From Euglena gracilis (Eukaryota > Euglenida > Euglenophyceae > Euglenales), in the NCBI GenBank assembly GCA_039621445.1, contig CP154956.1, positions 55,955,419 through 56,019,418 of the forward strand: DNA of 64,000 nucleotides, written 5' to 3'. The number at the start of each line of letters is the position of its first letter. Position 1 is the stretch's first letter. Made by a program: the position numbers and the translations under genes. The notes under the pieces were generated by a model. That model had not been told where the DNA came from, searched no databases, and worked only from the letters and a program-made list of their open reading frames with translations. Shown here piece after piece: positions 43,290-55,154 of the stretch.

Positions 43290-43824
43290 CAGAATACTGC
43301 TTGCTTAAGGTGCCGGGGGGGGGGTCCACGAGCCAGCCATTTTACTAGCCACAGAAAAAAAAAAAAAGACGGGGTCCTGGGGTACTCTGACTGGAAAAAA
43401 AATTTATCTGGCACTATGAGGTGGAAATGGGTTCTTTATAACCTAACAGAAGCACGGGTATCCTTATAAGGGACAGCTGCCTCCGTGGGCAGGGGGTACG
43501 CTTCTCAAAATGGGGGGTGCACTTGCAGTGGACTGACCCCTTCGGCGGCGGGGGGGGGTGCACTTTTTTGGACCCTGCACTTGTAGCGGCCCCGTGCTTC
43601 TATTGGGGGGGGGGGTTATATTTTTGGCTGATTTTGTTCAAAAAAAATTGCCGAAAAATAGGAATTTCGGCAGGTTTTGGGGGGTTAGAAAAAGCTTTTG
43701 GCGCTTTCACCGGCGGTCACTGGGGAAAAAAATTCCATGAGCCATTCTAGTGGACCCCTCCCACCAGCTGAAGTCGAGCCCCCCCCCCCCCTCAGGGTAC
43801 TGCGAACCGTTAAGCAGAAGCCTG
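43290..43824. mobile_element. Possible complete family A/B2-type element
   Basis: The right tip GTTAAGCAGAAGCCTG at 43809-43824 is family A. The left start (CAGAATACTGCTTGCTTAAGG) is followed by sequence matching the second family at 11,420. Flanks GCCCTGAC (43282-43289) and GCCCTGGA (43825-43832) share their first six bases, compatible with a decayed 8-bp duplication. It may be one element or two abutting ends. Confidence 0.45.
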
Positions 43825-44282
43825 GCCCTGGACAGCCCAAATCCGACCCATTTTGCCAATTTTTGGCCCAGTTTTTTGCACCCCGAAAAGCCAAAAATCT
43901 GTCACCCTTCGGGCGGCTGCAAAATAAACAAAACTCGTTGGAGGTGTGTCTAGGGCTGGAAAAAGGCTGCTGGATGGCTGGACCGCCCCGGAGATGGGGT
44001 AAGTTTTTCTTAAGCAACGCCTTGGTTGTAGGTCAGCACAAGGCCAAAAAAAATACATCAGAACACTCATGCAACAAAAATTCCTCGAGGCGAGCGCCAC
44101 ATGTCCATTGTGACCAACAGCGACTCCTGCATCAGCCATCCGTTCAGCAAATGCGTGCAAGGCACCACGATCGTCAACGGCAGCCAAGCAGGGCTCAACG
44201 TTTTCGGAAGCGGAGCGTGGCCAGCCATGGCCGTCTGCTGCAGCGGTCCATGTGATGAAGTCTGGAGGTGGTCTCTTTGACA

Positions 44283-44336
44283 ACAACGACGATGACGACG
44301 ACGCCGACAACAACAACGACGATGACGACGACGCCG

Positions 44337-44378
<42 letters not shown>

Positions 44379-44402
44379 GGGCCCGACTGGGGATCGAACC
44401 GG
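44283..44402. repeat. GAC/CAA trinucleotide repeats next to a tRNA T-arm-like box
   Basis: (GAC/GAT)n and (CAA)n runs at 44,283-44,378. On the minus strand the (TTG)n run is preceded by CCGGTTCGATCCCCAGTCGG, which fits a polymerase III B box and the tRNA T-arm. A matching A box or full cloverleaf is not visible, so this may be a tRNA-derived SINE remnant. The poly-Asn/Asp frame across it is not a gene. Confidence 0.45.
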
Positions 44403-44645
44403 TATTAAAAATCAAAACTGCGAAAAAAAAAACACCCAAAACCCCCAATTATGAAAAAAACTGATCCTTGACCCAAAATTTGAGCTGCGCAACCCACCCT
44501 TGACACATTTTTGGCCATTTTTGCTCAAAATTTCACTTATGAAACCAAAAAAATCTGAGGCCCCGGGGGATGGGGCGACACCCTTGAACTCAACGTCGAT
44601 TTCACACACCACCACCCTGGACGCTCAACGCGTACCATGTACCAT

Positions 44646-44852
44646 TCATGTGATCAACAATGCACCCTCCGCACGGTCCGTGACACCGGCAACGACCCCG
44701 ACCCTGGCTGCAATACCCATGGGTTGCTGCCGAGCCGCCGCCAGGGACTGCTGGCCCGCCGTGGCGCCAGCAGGGCCGGGGGAGGGACAGGCGGGCGGGG
44801 TGGGGTGGAGGGCCAGTGCCGGCTCCAGCTCGTCCAGCCCCTGCCCCTGCAC
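44646..44852 (-). CDS. Possible GC-rich exon
   Basis: The minus frame GQQSLAAARQQPMGIAARVG then VVAGVTDRAEGALLIT is protein-like and ends at a stop. All three plus frames are also open in this GC-rich island, so frame and strand are uncertain. Confidence 0.25.
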   Translation of the reverse strand: MQGQGLDELEPALALHPTPPACPSPGPAGATAGQQSLAAARQQPMGIAARVGVVAGVTDRAEGALLIT

Positions 44853-45020
44853 TCCTGCCGGCAGGGCGCCGCTCAGGGCTGCAGGGGGGGGGGGTCCTGA
44901 AATGAAAATGAATCAATGAAAATGAAATGAAGCACAGAGACCAAGTCCTCGGGCGGAGGGAGGGCGATCCCCCGGGAGGAACCTTTGAAACTCCACCAAA
45001 CTTAATGTGCTGTGTGGGTC

Positions 45021-45239
45021 ATGGACAACACCGCCATCGGCCCGAGGGGCCTGGGCAGCGCAGCCCTGGCTGCGGGGCTCTCCATCGTGACCACGGGGAC
45101 CAGCAGTGCTGTGCGGCCCGACGTGCTGAGGTTGCTGCAGTTGCTCAGCACCGACCCCGTCCGCTGGTGGCCGGGGCGGCAGGCGGCGGCGCGGGCCCAA
45201 CACAACACGGCGCGCTTCATAGGGCGGGAGGAGACCTAA
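45021..45239 (+). CDS. Small GC-rich frame or terminal exon, unknown protein
   Basis: ATG at 45021 to TAA at 45237-45239, 72 codons, nearly all ending in G or C. The peptide includes GLGSAALAAGLSIVTTGTSS and PDVLRLLQLLSTDPVRWWPG. It could be a complete short gene or the last exon of a longer one. There is no recognised domain. The codon bias equals that of the DTW gene, supporting coding status. Confidence 0.4.
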   Translation: MDNTAIGPRGLGSAALAAGLSIVTTGTSSAVRPDVLRLLQLLSTDPVRWWPGRQAAARAQHNTARFIGREET

Positions 45240-48200
45240 GCTCCTGGTTGCAGTTCTTGTCGGAGATATGTTAATGAATTGGAATGGTTCAACAAGAACA
45301 ATTCCGTTTTCCCCTTCACACCGATCGTACCTATTATGATCGTCCAGGCTAACCCCCAACGTTTTTGATAAAAAAATCATAGTGTGTGATTCCCTTCGTT
45401 TTCCTTTCGTATTGCGCCCTGATGGGGGGTGCATAATGATTAGGAATTGTATAATTGGTGGGATGCAATATTCCTGGGATGATTATATGTGTAGGCACAT
45501 TACACATTGTGCAAAAATGGCTTTTGGTTAGAAAGCCCACCCAAAATCCTTGGGGACTCTCCTAACATACCCCCCCCAAAGGCCAACCCAATTTTCTACT
45601 CCAACTAATCCAGATGTCCTGGCATTGGTACAACGCCTCATCATCCCTTGCTGAAAAACAAAGGACAAAAGGACGCAAATCTTGTTTGGGGCATCTTTTG
45701 GCCAAAGCCTGGGTGGCTGCCACAAGCCCACAGCATACCAGTGCTTCACCCTGGCAATGTAATGCCCCTCGTTTGACACTCTGGAAAGCTGTGCTCTATT
45801 GTCTGTATGTATCGCCAAACAGGGAAAAAAATCGACAAAAGAAATCACACTTCAACTCCCACCGCAAGCATCGCGGTCAGATGCCAATAAAAAGCTCGGA
45901 ATTCCAACAAAATTGGGGGGGGAAAGCAGGAATCAAAAAGAAAAACTCACCAAACGAAACCCAAAATTTTTATTTATCACAAATTTACGGTTTGTATCCC
46001 AATCACTCAGTAAGCAAAGTTCTGGACTCAGAATTCTTGTAAAAAGGTGATTGAGAGCTTGACGCATTTAAGCAACGGCATGGCCCAGAGGTGGAGGATG
46101 CACTGCAATTGCTCAAGAGCGAAATTGTGCGATTGTGAGGCGGAGGAGGCGTGGCTTCAACGATACAGCGCTGGTTCACAAAGCAAACAGCAGGAATTGG
46201 GCGTTGGAATTCAGCCCAACCTCATGGTGTGCGGGTTCAGGAAAAAAACAGAAGCCCTCTCACCACACGGCGATATGGAACCAGCCTGAAACAAAAGACA
46301 CAGAAATTTGAACACGCACGCATACGACTCCCTTCAGAAAACAACGGAATGTTTCATCTTGTGCCCGTTTCTTTGTTGCACTTTCCCCTTGCTGGAGGCC
46401 AACAACCCCTCTGACGAGCACTTGCGCTGCAGACTTGGAGTTCAGACTTGGCGCCCAGCCTGAGAACCTGGCGTTCCAGAAAGTCCCAAAAAAATGGAGG
46501 AATCGAACTTGCGTGCAGTCGGAGGACGTGCAGGCCCCTGGACGGAGACCAGGGACGCAGGCCTTGGCCGGGGTCCCAGGCAGGCCCCTCTCACACCGCT
46601 GCGGGTGGGAGAACATGCAGCGGATGTGTGCAATGCAAACACGTCCACGACAAAACCCAACGGAGAGAAACGGACTACCCCAACAAATGTGCTATAATCC
46701 CCCCCAAAAAGACAAAAAGAAAACAGACATACAGAACACATCAAAAGAGATTGAGAGAAAAAGAGAGGGCAGTGTTTGGGCTCATTTTCAGCCCCCTTCC
46801 CACCTCCCACCCCTGGGAGGGTAAAGCAGAGCTCGTTTTGACAGTCTGCACACAAACAAGCGTGCTGGGGGACGTCTTCCCTGGACGAGCAGCCTGGGGC
46901 GAAACCACAACACAGACTGGGAAGACATCACACTTCCGCCAAAAAACACACGTTCTCAGGTCAGAATGAATTCCCCCAAGAAATCCCTCAGCAACACCAA
47001 TTCAGAAGAAAGAGAGACCCCTGCAGGACAAAAGAGGAACCTGGCTTCTGGGGCGTTGCTGGTTTCAGTTGGATTGGCGGGCGTTCGTTCTCTCAGCACC
47101 TGCAACCAAGAGAGTAGGGCTAGCAGATGGCAGAACAGGAATGATAAGTTTTCTTCTGCGTTGCAGTTGAACCTCTCAGATATGGAACCCGACTCCTATA
47201 TTTTGTAATGTTTTCAAGACGTAAATGTTCTAAATTTGGGGGCTTGATTGAAGGGGAGTCACCTGAAAATGAGTATGCAAACTCGCACTGTCCTCAAAAT
47301 GCAAAAAAAGACAAAAAACCTGATGAAGAAGAAAACACCATTTCCAGAAATAATTCAGATGTCCAAACTATCAAAAAAAAAAAACGCACACACAAACCCC
47401 AAAACATATACAATCGATAAAATACTCAAACAGATTCCCCTGTGACACGATTTTCAAAACCTTTAGCTGGAGAAAAAATCTACGTCAAAAGAGGGAACCG
47501 AGAACACCAAACCCAACCTCACATGGAACATCCTAGTGCTTCCGTACAGTGCGCATTTGTGCTTTACTGCAGGGTTTTATATCAATCCAACCCCTTGCCC
47601 CATTTCTAGCATTTGCGGCTGTCAAACAGGGGAGGTTTCGAACCATCCCATTCCTTCGCGTGTATCAATCCCCCCCTTTCCCTCTGGTGCTATGAAAATT
47701 TTAAGATTTGACATTTCCCCCAAATGCACCTGAAATCACACTTCTGGAAGACTTTGATGGGCTTCCTTTTGGACATAACTGTTTCGGAGGAAACCATTGT
47801 GTGGTGGTTGTGAAACGAACATCAAACAAATCGTCATTCAATGCGCATCATAAATCACTCGACATGCATAATAAGTGCAACAGTCAGCGGATGTCTGTTA
47901 TCAGATTTACCACAACATAACACTGTCTCACAACCCTGACTTTACAATTATTTGAGGACGTCCCAGTACCACTCGAATTGGAATCTGGCATTGGGCCAGA
48001 CAGTTTGCAGGTTTTCTTCCACAATGGAGACAAAAAGTTTGAATGAAACTTTCCCAGCGGAGATGCAACCCCCCCATTTAAGTGCATGGGGTGTGCACAT
48101 TATTGGACCATTTTTTCGGGCCCTCGAGGGTGTGACACTTATTTGGGCACTGGCCCCGCGCACTTAAATGCGGGGGGATTTACAAGATCGGGATAGTCCC

Positions 48201-48448
48201 TAAGATCAAAATTGACAACCCAGATGTGGCGCAGTGGACCTGCAACCTGCACAAATCTGGTTAATCGAGGACCCTGACGATCCTCGAGGTAAACATTCCA
48301 GAGAGGCGCGGAGAAGACAATTCTCTGTCAGGGGGAACACCAACACCCAAAATTTTGTCACTCAGCCCTGCCTCAAGCAACAACATAGGCCTAAGCGCCT
48401 TGCTCGAAATCGACCGATGCACCGTAACCCAGACAGTGCACGAGGCAC
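45240..48448. other. Mostly intronic or intergenic; weak exon candidates
   Basis: AT-rich and A-rich stretches predominate (for example 47,210-47,460). Weak candidates are plus 46,058-46,135 (GPEVEDALQLLKSEIVRL) and plus 46,525-46,640 (EDVQAPGRRPGTQALAGVPG). Both lack firm splice sites. TTTAAGCAACGGCATG at about 46,068 resembles the terminal repeat of the element at 48,568. Confidence 0.35.
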
Positions 48449-48632
48449 CTCAGCCAGCAGTGAATCGTACGTCTCCACGTTCTCCCCCTGCCCCCGCTTG
48501 CACTGCCAGATGGCCTGCAGGAGGTGCCGCTCCAGGGCCTCCACCATCCGGAACCGCGGGTCCTGACCATATCATTTCTTACCGACCCCCCCAGGGGGGA
48601 TCACACACGCACGCACGCACGTACGCACGCAC

Positions 48633-48674
<42 letters not shown>

Positions 48675-49061
48675 TCAAAAACCCGTCACCCACTTCCTAC
48701 TCTTCTGGGGGTCGGTCACTTTGGCCACTTGGCCCCAAAATGGGTCAAAAATCAATGCATTTGACCCAAAAACACAAAAAAAATACAGCGCCCTCGGCCA
48801 CTTTCGGCCATTCCTGGATGGCACCATCCCCGGGGTCTGGAGCCAAAAAAAAGTCAGTCACTTTAACAAAACCAGCCAGTCACCCCCCCCTCTGTGGTGG
48901 TCAGACACACCTTAAGCAACGGTATGGTCCTGACACCACTGCAGCGCCTGGCGGTCCCCCGGGTCCTGCACGCCCTCAGCGGAGTACGCCAGTGTGCTCA
49001 AGGAGCGCTGCAGCACGTGGAACCAGCAATACAACTTGTTTGACAGGGCTTCGTGGAAGGC
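48449..49061 (-). CDS. Exon of an unknown gene, interrupted by a miniature transposon
   Basis: On the minus strand the exon starts after TCGCCTCAG at 49061 and ends at donor GTGCCT after 48449. It reads FHEALSNKLYCWFHVLQRSL, then SLSTLAYSAEGVQDPGDRQA, and beyond the insertion FRMVEALERHLLQAIWQCKR. With the element 48568-48926 and one 8-bp duplication removed it is 246 nt, 82 codons in phase 0 at both ends without a stop. With it retained, an in-frame TAA appears within the first 20 bases of the element. The product is unrecognised, predicted helical. The element is either a disrupting insertion or is spliced out as an intron. Confidence 0.6.
48568..48926. mobile_element. 8-bp-TSD miniature element within an exon (intron candidate)
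   Basis: The ends are CATATCATTTCTTACC (left) and CTTAAGCAACGGTATG (right), imperfect inverted repeats. An exact 8-bp duplication, GTCCTGAC, lies at 48560-48567 and 48927-48934. The body holds a CA microsatellite, a CCCCCCAGGGGGG hairpin and CCAGTCAC repeats. In the minus (coding) orientation both duplicated sites contain GTCAG|GAC. Cutting after CAG at both sites would remove the element exactly, with GA at the 5' and AG at the 3' intron edge. GA-AG is non-canonical. Confidence 0.85.
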
Positions 49062-49139
49062 CTGAGGCGAAGGTGGCGACAGCGGGAAGGAGGATGGGGG
49101 CGGGGGTGGGGTGGAGTCCCCACTTACTACCTAAAGCCT

Positions 49140-49450
49140 GCTGCCCTCCAAACTCCTGGGCCAGCCTGGCAACGCCGTCGTGTTCTCTCCCTTGAGTTCT
49201 TCTGCCAGTCCGACAAATGGCCATTGTTCGGATTTGGGAGGGGGTTACCTCAAAATTTTGGCTGAAAAATCGTACCAGCCGGATTGGGCGTTTCTTGCCT
49301 GTTTTCAGGTGCTAGCCGGGTGCAGCCCGGCAACCAACAGCCCCCCTGGCCCTGGAGCCCCCCGCACCCTTGGGGAGGGGTCCAGGCAGCACCTTTTTTT
49401 TTCCGGCCAGCAACTTGTTCCAGCTGGCTGGCTGGACTTAACTGGTAACT
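49140..49450 (+). repeat. Dispersed repeat, copy 1
   Basis: It shares order and wording with 53,735-54,035: CTGGGCCAGCCTGGCAACGC, TGAGTTCTTCTGCCAG, GGGTTACCTCAAAAT, GGCTGAA, CCTGTTTTCAGGT, CGGGTGCAGC, then CAGCACTTTTTTT-type and CAGCTGGCTGGCTGGACT. Each copy contains a possible acceptor (CTGTTTTCAG). It could be exon-derived. Confidence 0.75.
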
Positions 49451-49517
49451 GGTGGAAATCCTCCTGTATTGTTCATCCCCATGCACGAGGATTTTCAAAA
49501 TCCTCTAACAGTTAGTT

Positions 49518-49826
49518 TTGAAAACCAGTCGGTCACTTCAAATAAAGAAACTTCAGGCAATCAGCATAGGAAAAGTGATCTCAAGCACGCATGATGAGAC
49601 ATATCAACTCCCTTCAAAAACAATTGTGGCAGGTGGTTCCCATATCATGCAGCAAACTCCAGAGTATGAAATGGCACAGAACGCACCCGTGACCTTGCCA
49701 AAAGGCCTTGGCGCTTCCGAGTCAGGATTTCCCACGCTTCGGCGTGAGGATCCCCACAGAAATCGCTGGTTGAATAAGACCATCCCAAGAGGTGGGCACA
49801 ATTCAGCCGTATCAGGGGATCTGTGA
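49518..49826 (+). CDS. Possible exon, unknown protein
   Basis: The plus frame ends at TGA and reads IVAGGSHIMQQTPEYEMAQN then APVTLPKGLGASESGFPTLR. The minus frame is also open. Splice sites are not clear. Protein-like composition without low-complexity is the only support. Confidence 0.25.
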   Translation: MKTSRSLQIKKLQAISIGKVISSTHDETYQLPSKTIVAGGSHIMQQTPEYEMAQNAPVTLPKGLGASESGFPTLRREDPHRNRWLNKTIPRGGHNSAVSGDL

Positions 49827-50559
49827 TAGTCTTTGGCACGGATTGCAAACACAAAAAAGTACTCCATCTGCAATTGGCAGCCCTTAAACCCACCACACAG
49901 CGCTTTGACTGAAAGAACCACATGCCTTTCAGTCCGGTATATAGCACTTGTGAGGGGTGCAGCTCAGAGGCTGGAAAATTTGGGCTGGCTGGAAAAAGGC
50001 TGCTGGCTGACCACACCCCTCCCCCCCATGGAGGTCCCGGGTTGGAGCTGGGCCTGACCCCGGGCACCAAAAAATCGAAATTGTAAAAATGTCCCAAACA
50101 ATTTCCAATTATGCAAAAAAATCGATTTTTTTTATACCAAAAACATCCTGGACAGCTTGTTTCTGACCCGCTTTCGTCCATTTTGACCCGCTTTTGCCCA
50201 TTTTTTTGCCCCTTTTTGGAGCACCGAAATCAAAAAAACCCGTTACCGTCCAAGGACGAGGCTTCCCCCAAACTCCTTGGGGGGGTCCAACCCAATCAAA
50301 TTTCTCTTCAGCACATCCATCAAAATGTGGGTGGGGGGGGGACTGTATCATTTAGCACAACCCAGCTCCGTGCCAATGTCAGCCCCCTCGGAGGCTGCAA
50401 TCTCAAATAAAAAAAAACAACCCAGAAGAGGACACTTGTTTGTGTGGTGCGGAACGTTTCGGCCCCCAGAGGGTTTGCAGAGACAGAGGATTTCCTCGGC
50501 GATAAGCAGCAAGCAGCAGAAGCAAAAAAAAAAAAAACAGAGGAGAAGCAGAGAAATGG

Positions 50560-50810
50560 AGGGGACATTGTTGCTTCATTGGCCCAAAAAATCTGCAACA
50601 TTGAAGATACACAATGTCGCATGGGTGCCAATCCCCATTCCAATTGGTGCCAAACCCTATTCCATCGTGACCAGCAGCAGAAAGGGCCTGATGAGTCCCG
50701 AAGAGAAGGCCTTTCGGCGATGGCTGGATACTGCCATGAGGACAGAGTGTGGTGGCAGAGGCCCTTGCACAGTGCAAACAGAATATCAGGCGGGATGTGT
50801 GTTCCTATAA
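50560..50810 (+). CDS. Possible 3' exon, unknown protein
   Basis: The plus frame reads HNVAWVPIPIPIGAKPYSIV, TSSRKGLMSPEEKAFRRWLD and ends QAGCVFL at a TAA at 50808-50810. The sequence 5' of it is A-rich with lysine-rich translation, probably noncoding. A second plus frame overlaps (QKICNIEDTQCRMGANPHSN). No family is recognised. Confidence 0.3.
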
Positions 50811-51077
50811 ATCCATTCCAGGAGCACAGAATGGAAGGCATGGAAAACTTGTGAAGTTCTGGAAAATTAAAGCTAAATTGGGCCTGGTCAGGAATTAAAT
50901 CAGGGGAAAGGATCCCTGCAAAGGTCCATATTATGGGCCCTGCAGACCATAACTTGATTCTGCACATGTCGACAAATGGACTCCCAAGTGGAAAACACCT
51001 TCCCTGAGGAATTGAAGAAAAAGCAAAATGAATGCATAAATAAACATAAATGCATGCATGCATGCATACAGGCATGC
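50811..51077. other. Spacer
   Basis: AT-rich; nothing supported. Confidence 0.4.
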
Positions 51078-51213
51078 ACACACACACACATACATACATA
51101 CATACATACATACATACATACATACATACATACATACATACATACATACATACATACATACATACATACATACATACATACATACATACATACATACATA
51201 CATACATACATAC

Positions 51214-51268
<55 letters not shown>

Positions 51269-51598
51269 TACATACACACATACATACATACATACATACA
51301 TACATACATACATACATACATACATACATACATACATACATACATACATACATACATACATACATACATACATACATACATACATACATACATACATACA
51401 TACATACATACATACATACATACATACATAGATACATACATACATACATACATACATACATACATACATACATACATACATACATACATACATACATACA
51501 TCCATCCATACATACATACATACATGCATGCATACATACATGCATGCATACATACACACATACACACATATGCATGTATGCATACATACATACATATG
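51078..51598. repeat. Long (CATA)n microsatellite
   Basis: About 520 bp of CATA units with a few CACA, TTAC, GATA, CATC and CATG interruptions. Open frames over 200 codons on both strands (YIHT / MYVC) are translations of this repeat. Confidence 0.97.
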
Positions 51599-51769
51599 CC
51601 AGAAGAGCATAAACTGGAACTGCAAAAAGATAAACTTAGAGATTTCCTGAGGAAAAAATCTTCAACCTTCAAAGCAATTTTATTGTAGAATTACAGCCAC
51701 TTCGGAAAAGATATTTCAGAGCAGAATTTCTGATACAGAAAACGCTCGAGATTAAAACAGAACGCACGT

Positions 51770-52055
51770 GAGAAATACATTGTGGCTGAGGGAAAAGGGG
51801 CACACCAGTTTTGGATTGGCAACATTTGACACACTGAAGGTCCGTTGTTCCCACTGCAGCACGGCCCATCCCATCAGGACATCGAACACATGGGATGGTT
51901 CGTCCTTCGCACCGAGAACACTTGAAGACATTGCGGGACATCAAATTCCGCTGCAGCAGTACATGGGATGCATTCTCCAAACACCATGAGCACCAAGCCT
52001 GAGGTTGGACAAGCAGAGGATATGCCAAACAAGACAAAAGATGAGGCATGAACAA
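51770..52055 (-). CDS. Cysteine-rich zinc-binding-like domain, paralogue 1
   Basis: The minus strand (from about 52,030 down) reads AWCSWCLENASHVLLQRNLM, then FKCSRCEGRTIPCVRCPDGM and TTDLQCVKCCQS. The pattern is C-x2-C-x5-H-x14-C-x2-C-x6-C-x2-C-x15-C-x2-C, four CxxC pairs plus a His, which suggests two zinc sites. The identical spacing recurs at 55.2-55.4 kb on the same strand. I do not know the family by name. Exon limits are uncertain: the frame stays open on both sides, and the 3' part (HVRSVLISSVFCIRNS) is probably intron. Function is unknown. Confidence 0.55.
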
Positions 52056-55000
52056 AAGACACCATTACTTTTTACTTCCAGGCTGCCCATTTGTTCAAAA
52101 TGACGAAATTCATTCTTCATTTCGTGCATTTCGTCGTTTATTTCTCATGTCGTTGTGTTCTGTTAAGATTCAGTTTTTATTTGGTTGCCTTGGTTGACCA
52201 CCTCAAAACGGCCATAATTTGGTAAAAATGGGCCAACTTCGGGGGGATGGGGGGGGTTCTGACCTCCTTGGACCTTTGAACATCCTCCCAAAACGTTGAA
52301 AAATATGTTGTTGTTTTTTCGACATTCTCGCTGTTGTTTGATGCCCAGACCATACAATTTTTTACTGACCCCTGGAGGGAGGGAAGGTCACTTTCACTCT
52401 TCCCAAGACCAGTCACTCACTTTTTTTTTGGAAACCCAGTCCGTCAGCCCCCCAGGGGGTTGGCCACTCTGGAATCCAAGTGAAAATTAACCACAAACGT
52501 GAAGGAAAAAAATCGCCAAAATTTTTTCCGGTGCCTTCGGTGCCTGACGGGTCGGGTCACTTCAGTGGTTTTTTTTGCAGACCTTGCCCCCCAGGGGGGG
52601 GACAGGGGTTTGATCCAAAAACCAGTCAGTCACTCTGAAAAAACCAGTCAGCCATCCCCCTGCCCCCGGGGGGTCGGCCTGTGAGCCGTCCAGGAGTGGA
52701 CGAACAACCTCGGCATCGACTGATGCCCAGAACAGGCTAAACGAATTGGTCAGGCGCCATTGCTTAGGGGGGGGGGTCACTTTCCACTCTGAAAAAACCA
52801 GTCAGTCACTTTTTCCCAAAAAAAACCAGTCAGTCTCTTTAACCCCCCGAGGGGGATCGGCCACCCTTGAATACGCAATTTTTTGCAAAGCATGATGGTG
52901 ACGCAATGAGATTGGAGGTATGTTCTCATGTGTGGCCTCGCCCAGTTTGAGGATCTTATTTACCTTGAGAACTGCATCTCAGATCCGAGCAAATGGTGGA
53001 GGTTCTCGAATGGCAGGCTTTTCTTTTTCGGGTTGTTGTGAGGAGGAGGCAATGAACATTTGCCAAAAAGTCTCAAATAATTCCAAAAAAAATCGGCGTC
53101 TTTGGCGCTAGGCCAGCCACCTTTTCATTTTCAGGCCTACTCCACCCCCCCTCGGGGGGGGGGGGGTTGGTCAGAAAACCATTCAGTTTCTGAAGAAGAA
53201 GAAAAAGTCAATCACCCCCCCTGGGGGGACAGGTGCTGAGCAATGGTATCCCGGGGTCCTGCGCTGGGATGGGTGGGTGAGGGGACCCCTTAATTGTACC
53301 AAATCCTCTTGCCGGTTTATGGCCGGTGCTAGCTTCGCTTCAGGCCCAGTTTTGCTGTGTGGGTGAGGGGACCCCGGGAAGTCTTAAAAAGGAGTCTGGT
53401 CTGGGCCATGTGGTGCTCTGCCTCTGAACTTTTTTTGGAGTCCAATTTTGTGGAGTCCTGCCAGCCATTTCAACAGTGCCCCTCTGAACTTCTGGCGAGG
53501 TCCGACAACACCATGGTGTTGTGCCCTCCCCGAAAACACACGGGCCTCTCCAATACCTGTGTGACAGTTTTCCCTCTGAAACTCTTCCTTATCTAAAATG
53601 GCCACCGTGCCGTGTCTCTCGTCTGATCCTTTGGCCAAATCTGACAACATCGTGGTGGTCTTCCCCTGATTCACTGGGCCAGACCAACAATGGCGTTGCA
53701 GTCTTCCCTCTCCTCTGGACTTCCTCCAAAAACCTGCTGCCCTCCGAAATCCTGGGCCAGCCTGGCAACGCCGTCGCGTTCTACCCCCTGAGTTCTTCTG
53801 CCAGGTTGACAAATGGCCGTTGTTGGGATTTTTGGGGGGTTACCTCAAAATTCTGGCTGAATAATCCTTCCCAGCTGGAGTGGCTTTTCTTACCTGTTTT
53901 TCAGGTACCTGCCGGGTGCAGCACAGAAGCCAATAGCCCCCCCACCCCCCGCACCCCAAGGGAGGGAGGTCCAGCCAGCACATTTTTTTCCAGCCAACAA
54001 CTTTTTCCAGCTGGCTGGCTGGACTCCCCCCCCGGGTCCTTAAAAAATTCCCCAGGGGGTCCAGCCCCGGACCACCCCCCCCCCCAAGAAGCCTGCCCCA
54101 GACTCTTTAAAGGTGGGGTGGGAGGTTTTCTCGACCCCTGTGGGGGGATGGGGGACTTCCTTATATCGAACTCTGCTGTGTTGTGCGTGAGTGCAACCCG
54201 CCACAACGTTTAGGCACAAAGGACGAAACTTCCCTTTGGATTGGGTAGGCTACTGTCCCTGGGCCCCGGACACCATCGTATCGGACCCTTTGACTTCGAT
54301 GGTCAGGAAGACAAAAAAATGCTGTAAAATACTTCGTTTCAACTGAATGAAATACATGCAGTGAATGCAGTGGGGATCATTGGGGAGTGTGCTCTCCAGA
54401 AGTAAAAAAAAAGGGTCCCGCTTAGCCAATTCGGCCCGAGGGGGGGGGGGGGGCTTGAAGTTGGGCCAATAGGAAGGCCCGCCAGATGCACCCCATATTT
54501 TCATATCACCCTGCCTCACCACCAAGGGGAGTTTAAACATGCGTGTTGGTGGGCTGGTCTGTGGGCCTGCAGTCAGGGGGAGGGGGCGCAATATGGAGCA
54601 CAAAAAACGCGATACAAATAAATGCAAATAATATGAACAAAGAAACATAAATTACATGTTAAGTTCTTCAGGAGCCTCCCCGGGATGTACGCATTCTGCT
54701 GAATAAGACTGAAGGAAAAAATTAGCCTCCGATGGGAAATTAATTCATTTCACAAATATGCAATTTGCTAATGACAAAAATGGTTCAAACTTTGGTCGCA
54801 AGGGATAATTGGGGCCAAAAAGAAGAATTTTTCAAAGTCAGAACTTTTCCAAAAGAGATATAAAAAAAACGACAAAAAAAATGCAAAAAAAATGCAAAAA
54901 AATGCAAAAAAAATGCAAAAAAAATGGAAAAAAAATAACACAAACTTTGCGAAACTCGAAAATCGAAAAAAAAACCGCAAAAATGCCCCCCCCCCCTGCT

Positions 55001-55150
55001 ATGGTGCTCGGATAATTTTGCAGATTTTGGCAAGCCTGAATCGGTTGAAATCCAATGTGAAACACAAACCTGGCATCTTTGATGCTCCAAATCTTGTGGC
55101 GCCACGCCTCCAACAGGCCTCTTTCTTGTTGAAAAAAATACTTTGAAAAA
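52056..55150. other. Repeat-rich stretch, no firm gene
   Basis: 52,380-52,860 holds repeated CCAGTCAGTCACTTT units between C/G runs. 53,410-53,830 has degenerate tandem units of about 50-70 bp built on CTCTGAACTTCTGGC...GACAAC...GTTGTG. 53,290-53,400 resembles the right part of family A elements and ends CTTAAAAAGGAGTCTG. 54,860-54,930 is a (TGCAAAAAAA)n run. Frames across these are not credible genes. Confidence 0.45.
53735..54035 (+). repeat. Dispersed repeat, copy 2
   Basis: This is the partner of 49,140-49,450, with the same sequence of blocks and visibly high similarity, ending CAGCTGGCTGGCTGGACTCC. It is followed by a C-run and CTTAAAAAATTCCCC. Confidence 0.75.
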
Positions 55151-55154
55151 ACAA

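Noticed and set aside
44379-44402. tRNA gene on the minus strand
   Set aside because: Only a T-arm/B-box-like word is present. No acceptor stem pairing, anticodon arm or A box could be found.
51078-51598. Regular repeat that might be taken for a CRISPR array
   Set aside because: The units are 4 bp with no spacers, and the genome is eukaryotic.
50931-51688. Open frames over 200 codons of repeating YIHT or MYVC residues
   Set aside because: They are translations of the (CATA)n microsatellite on either strand.
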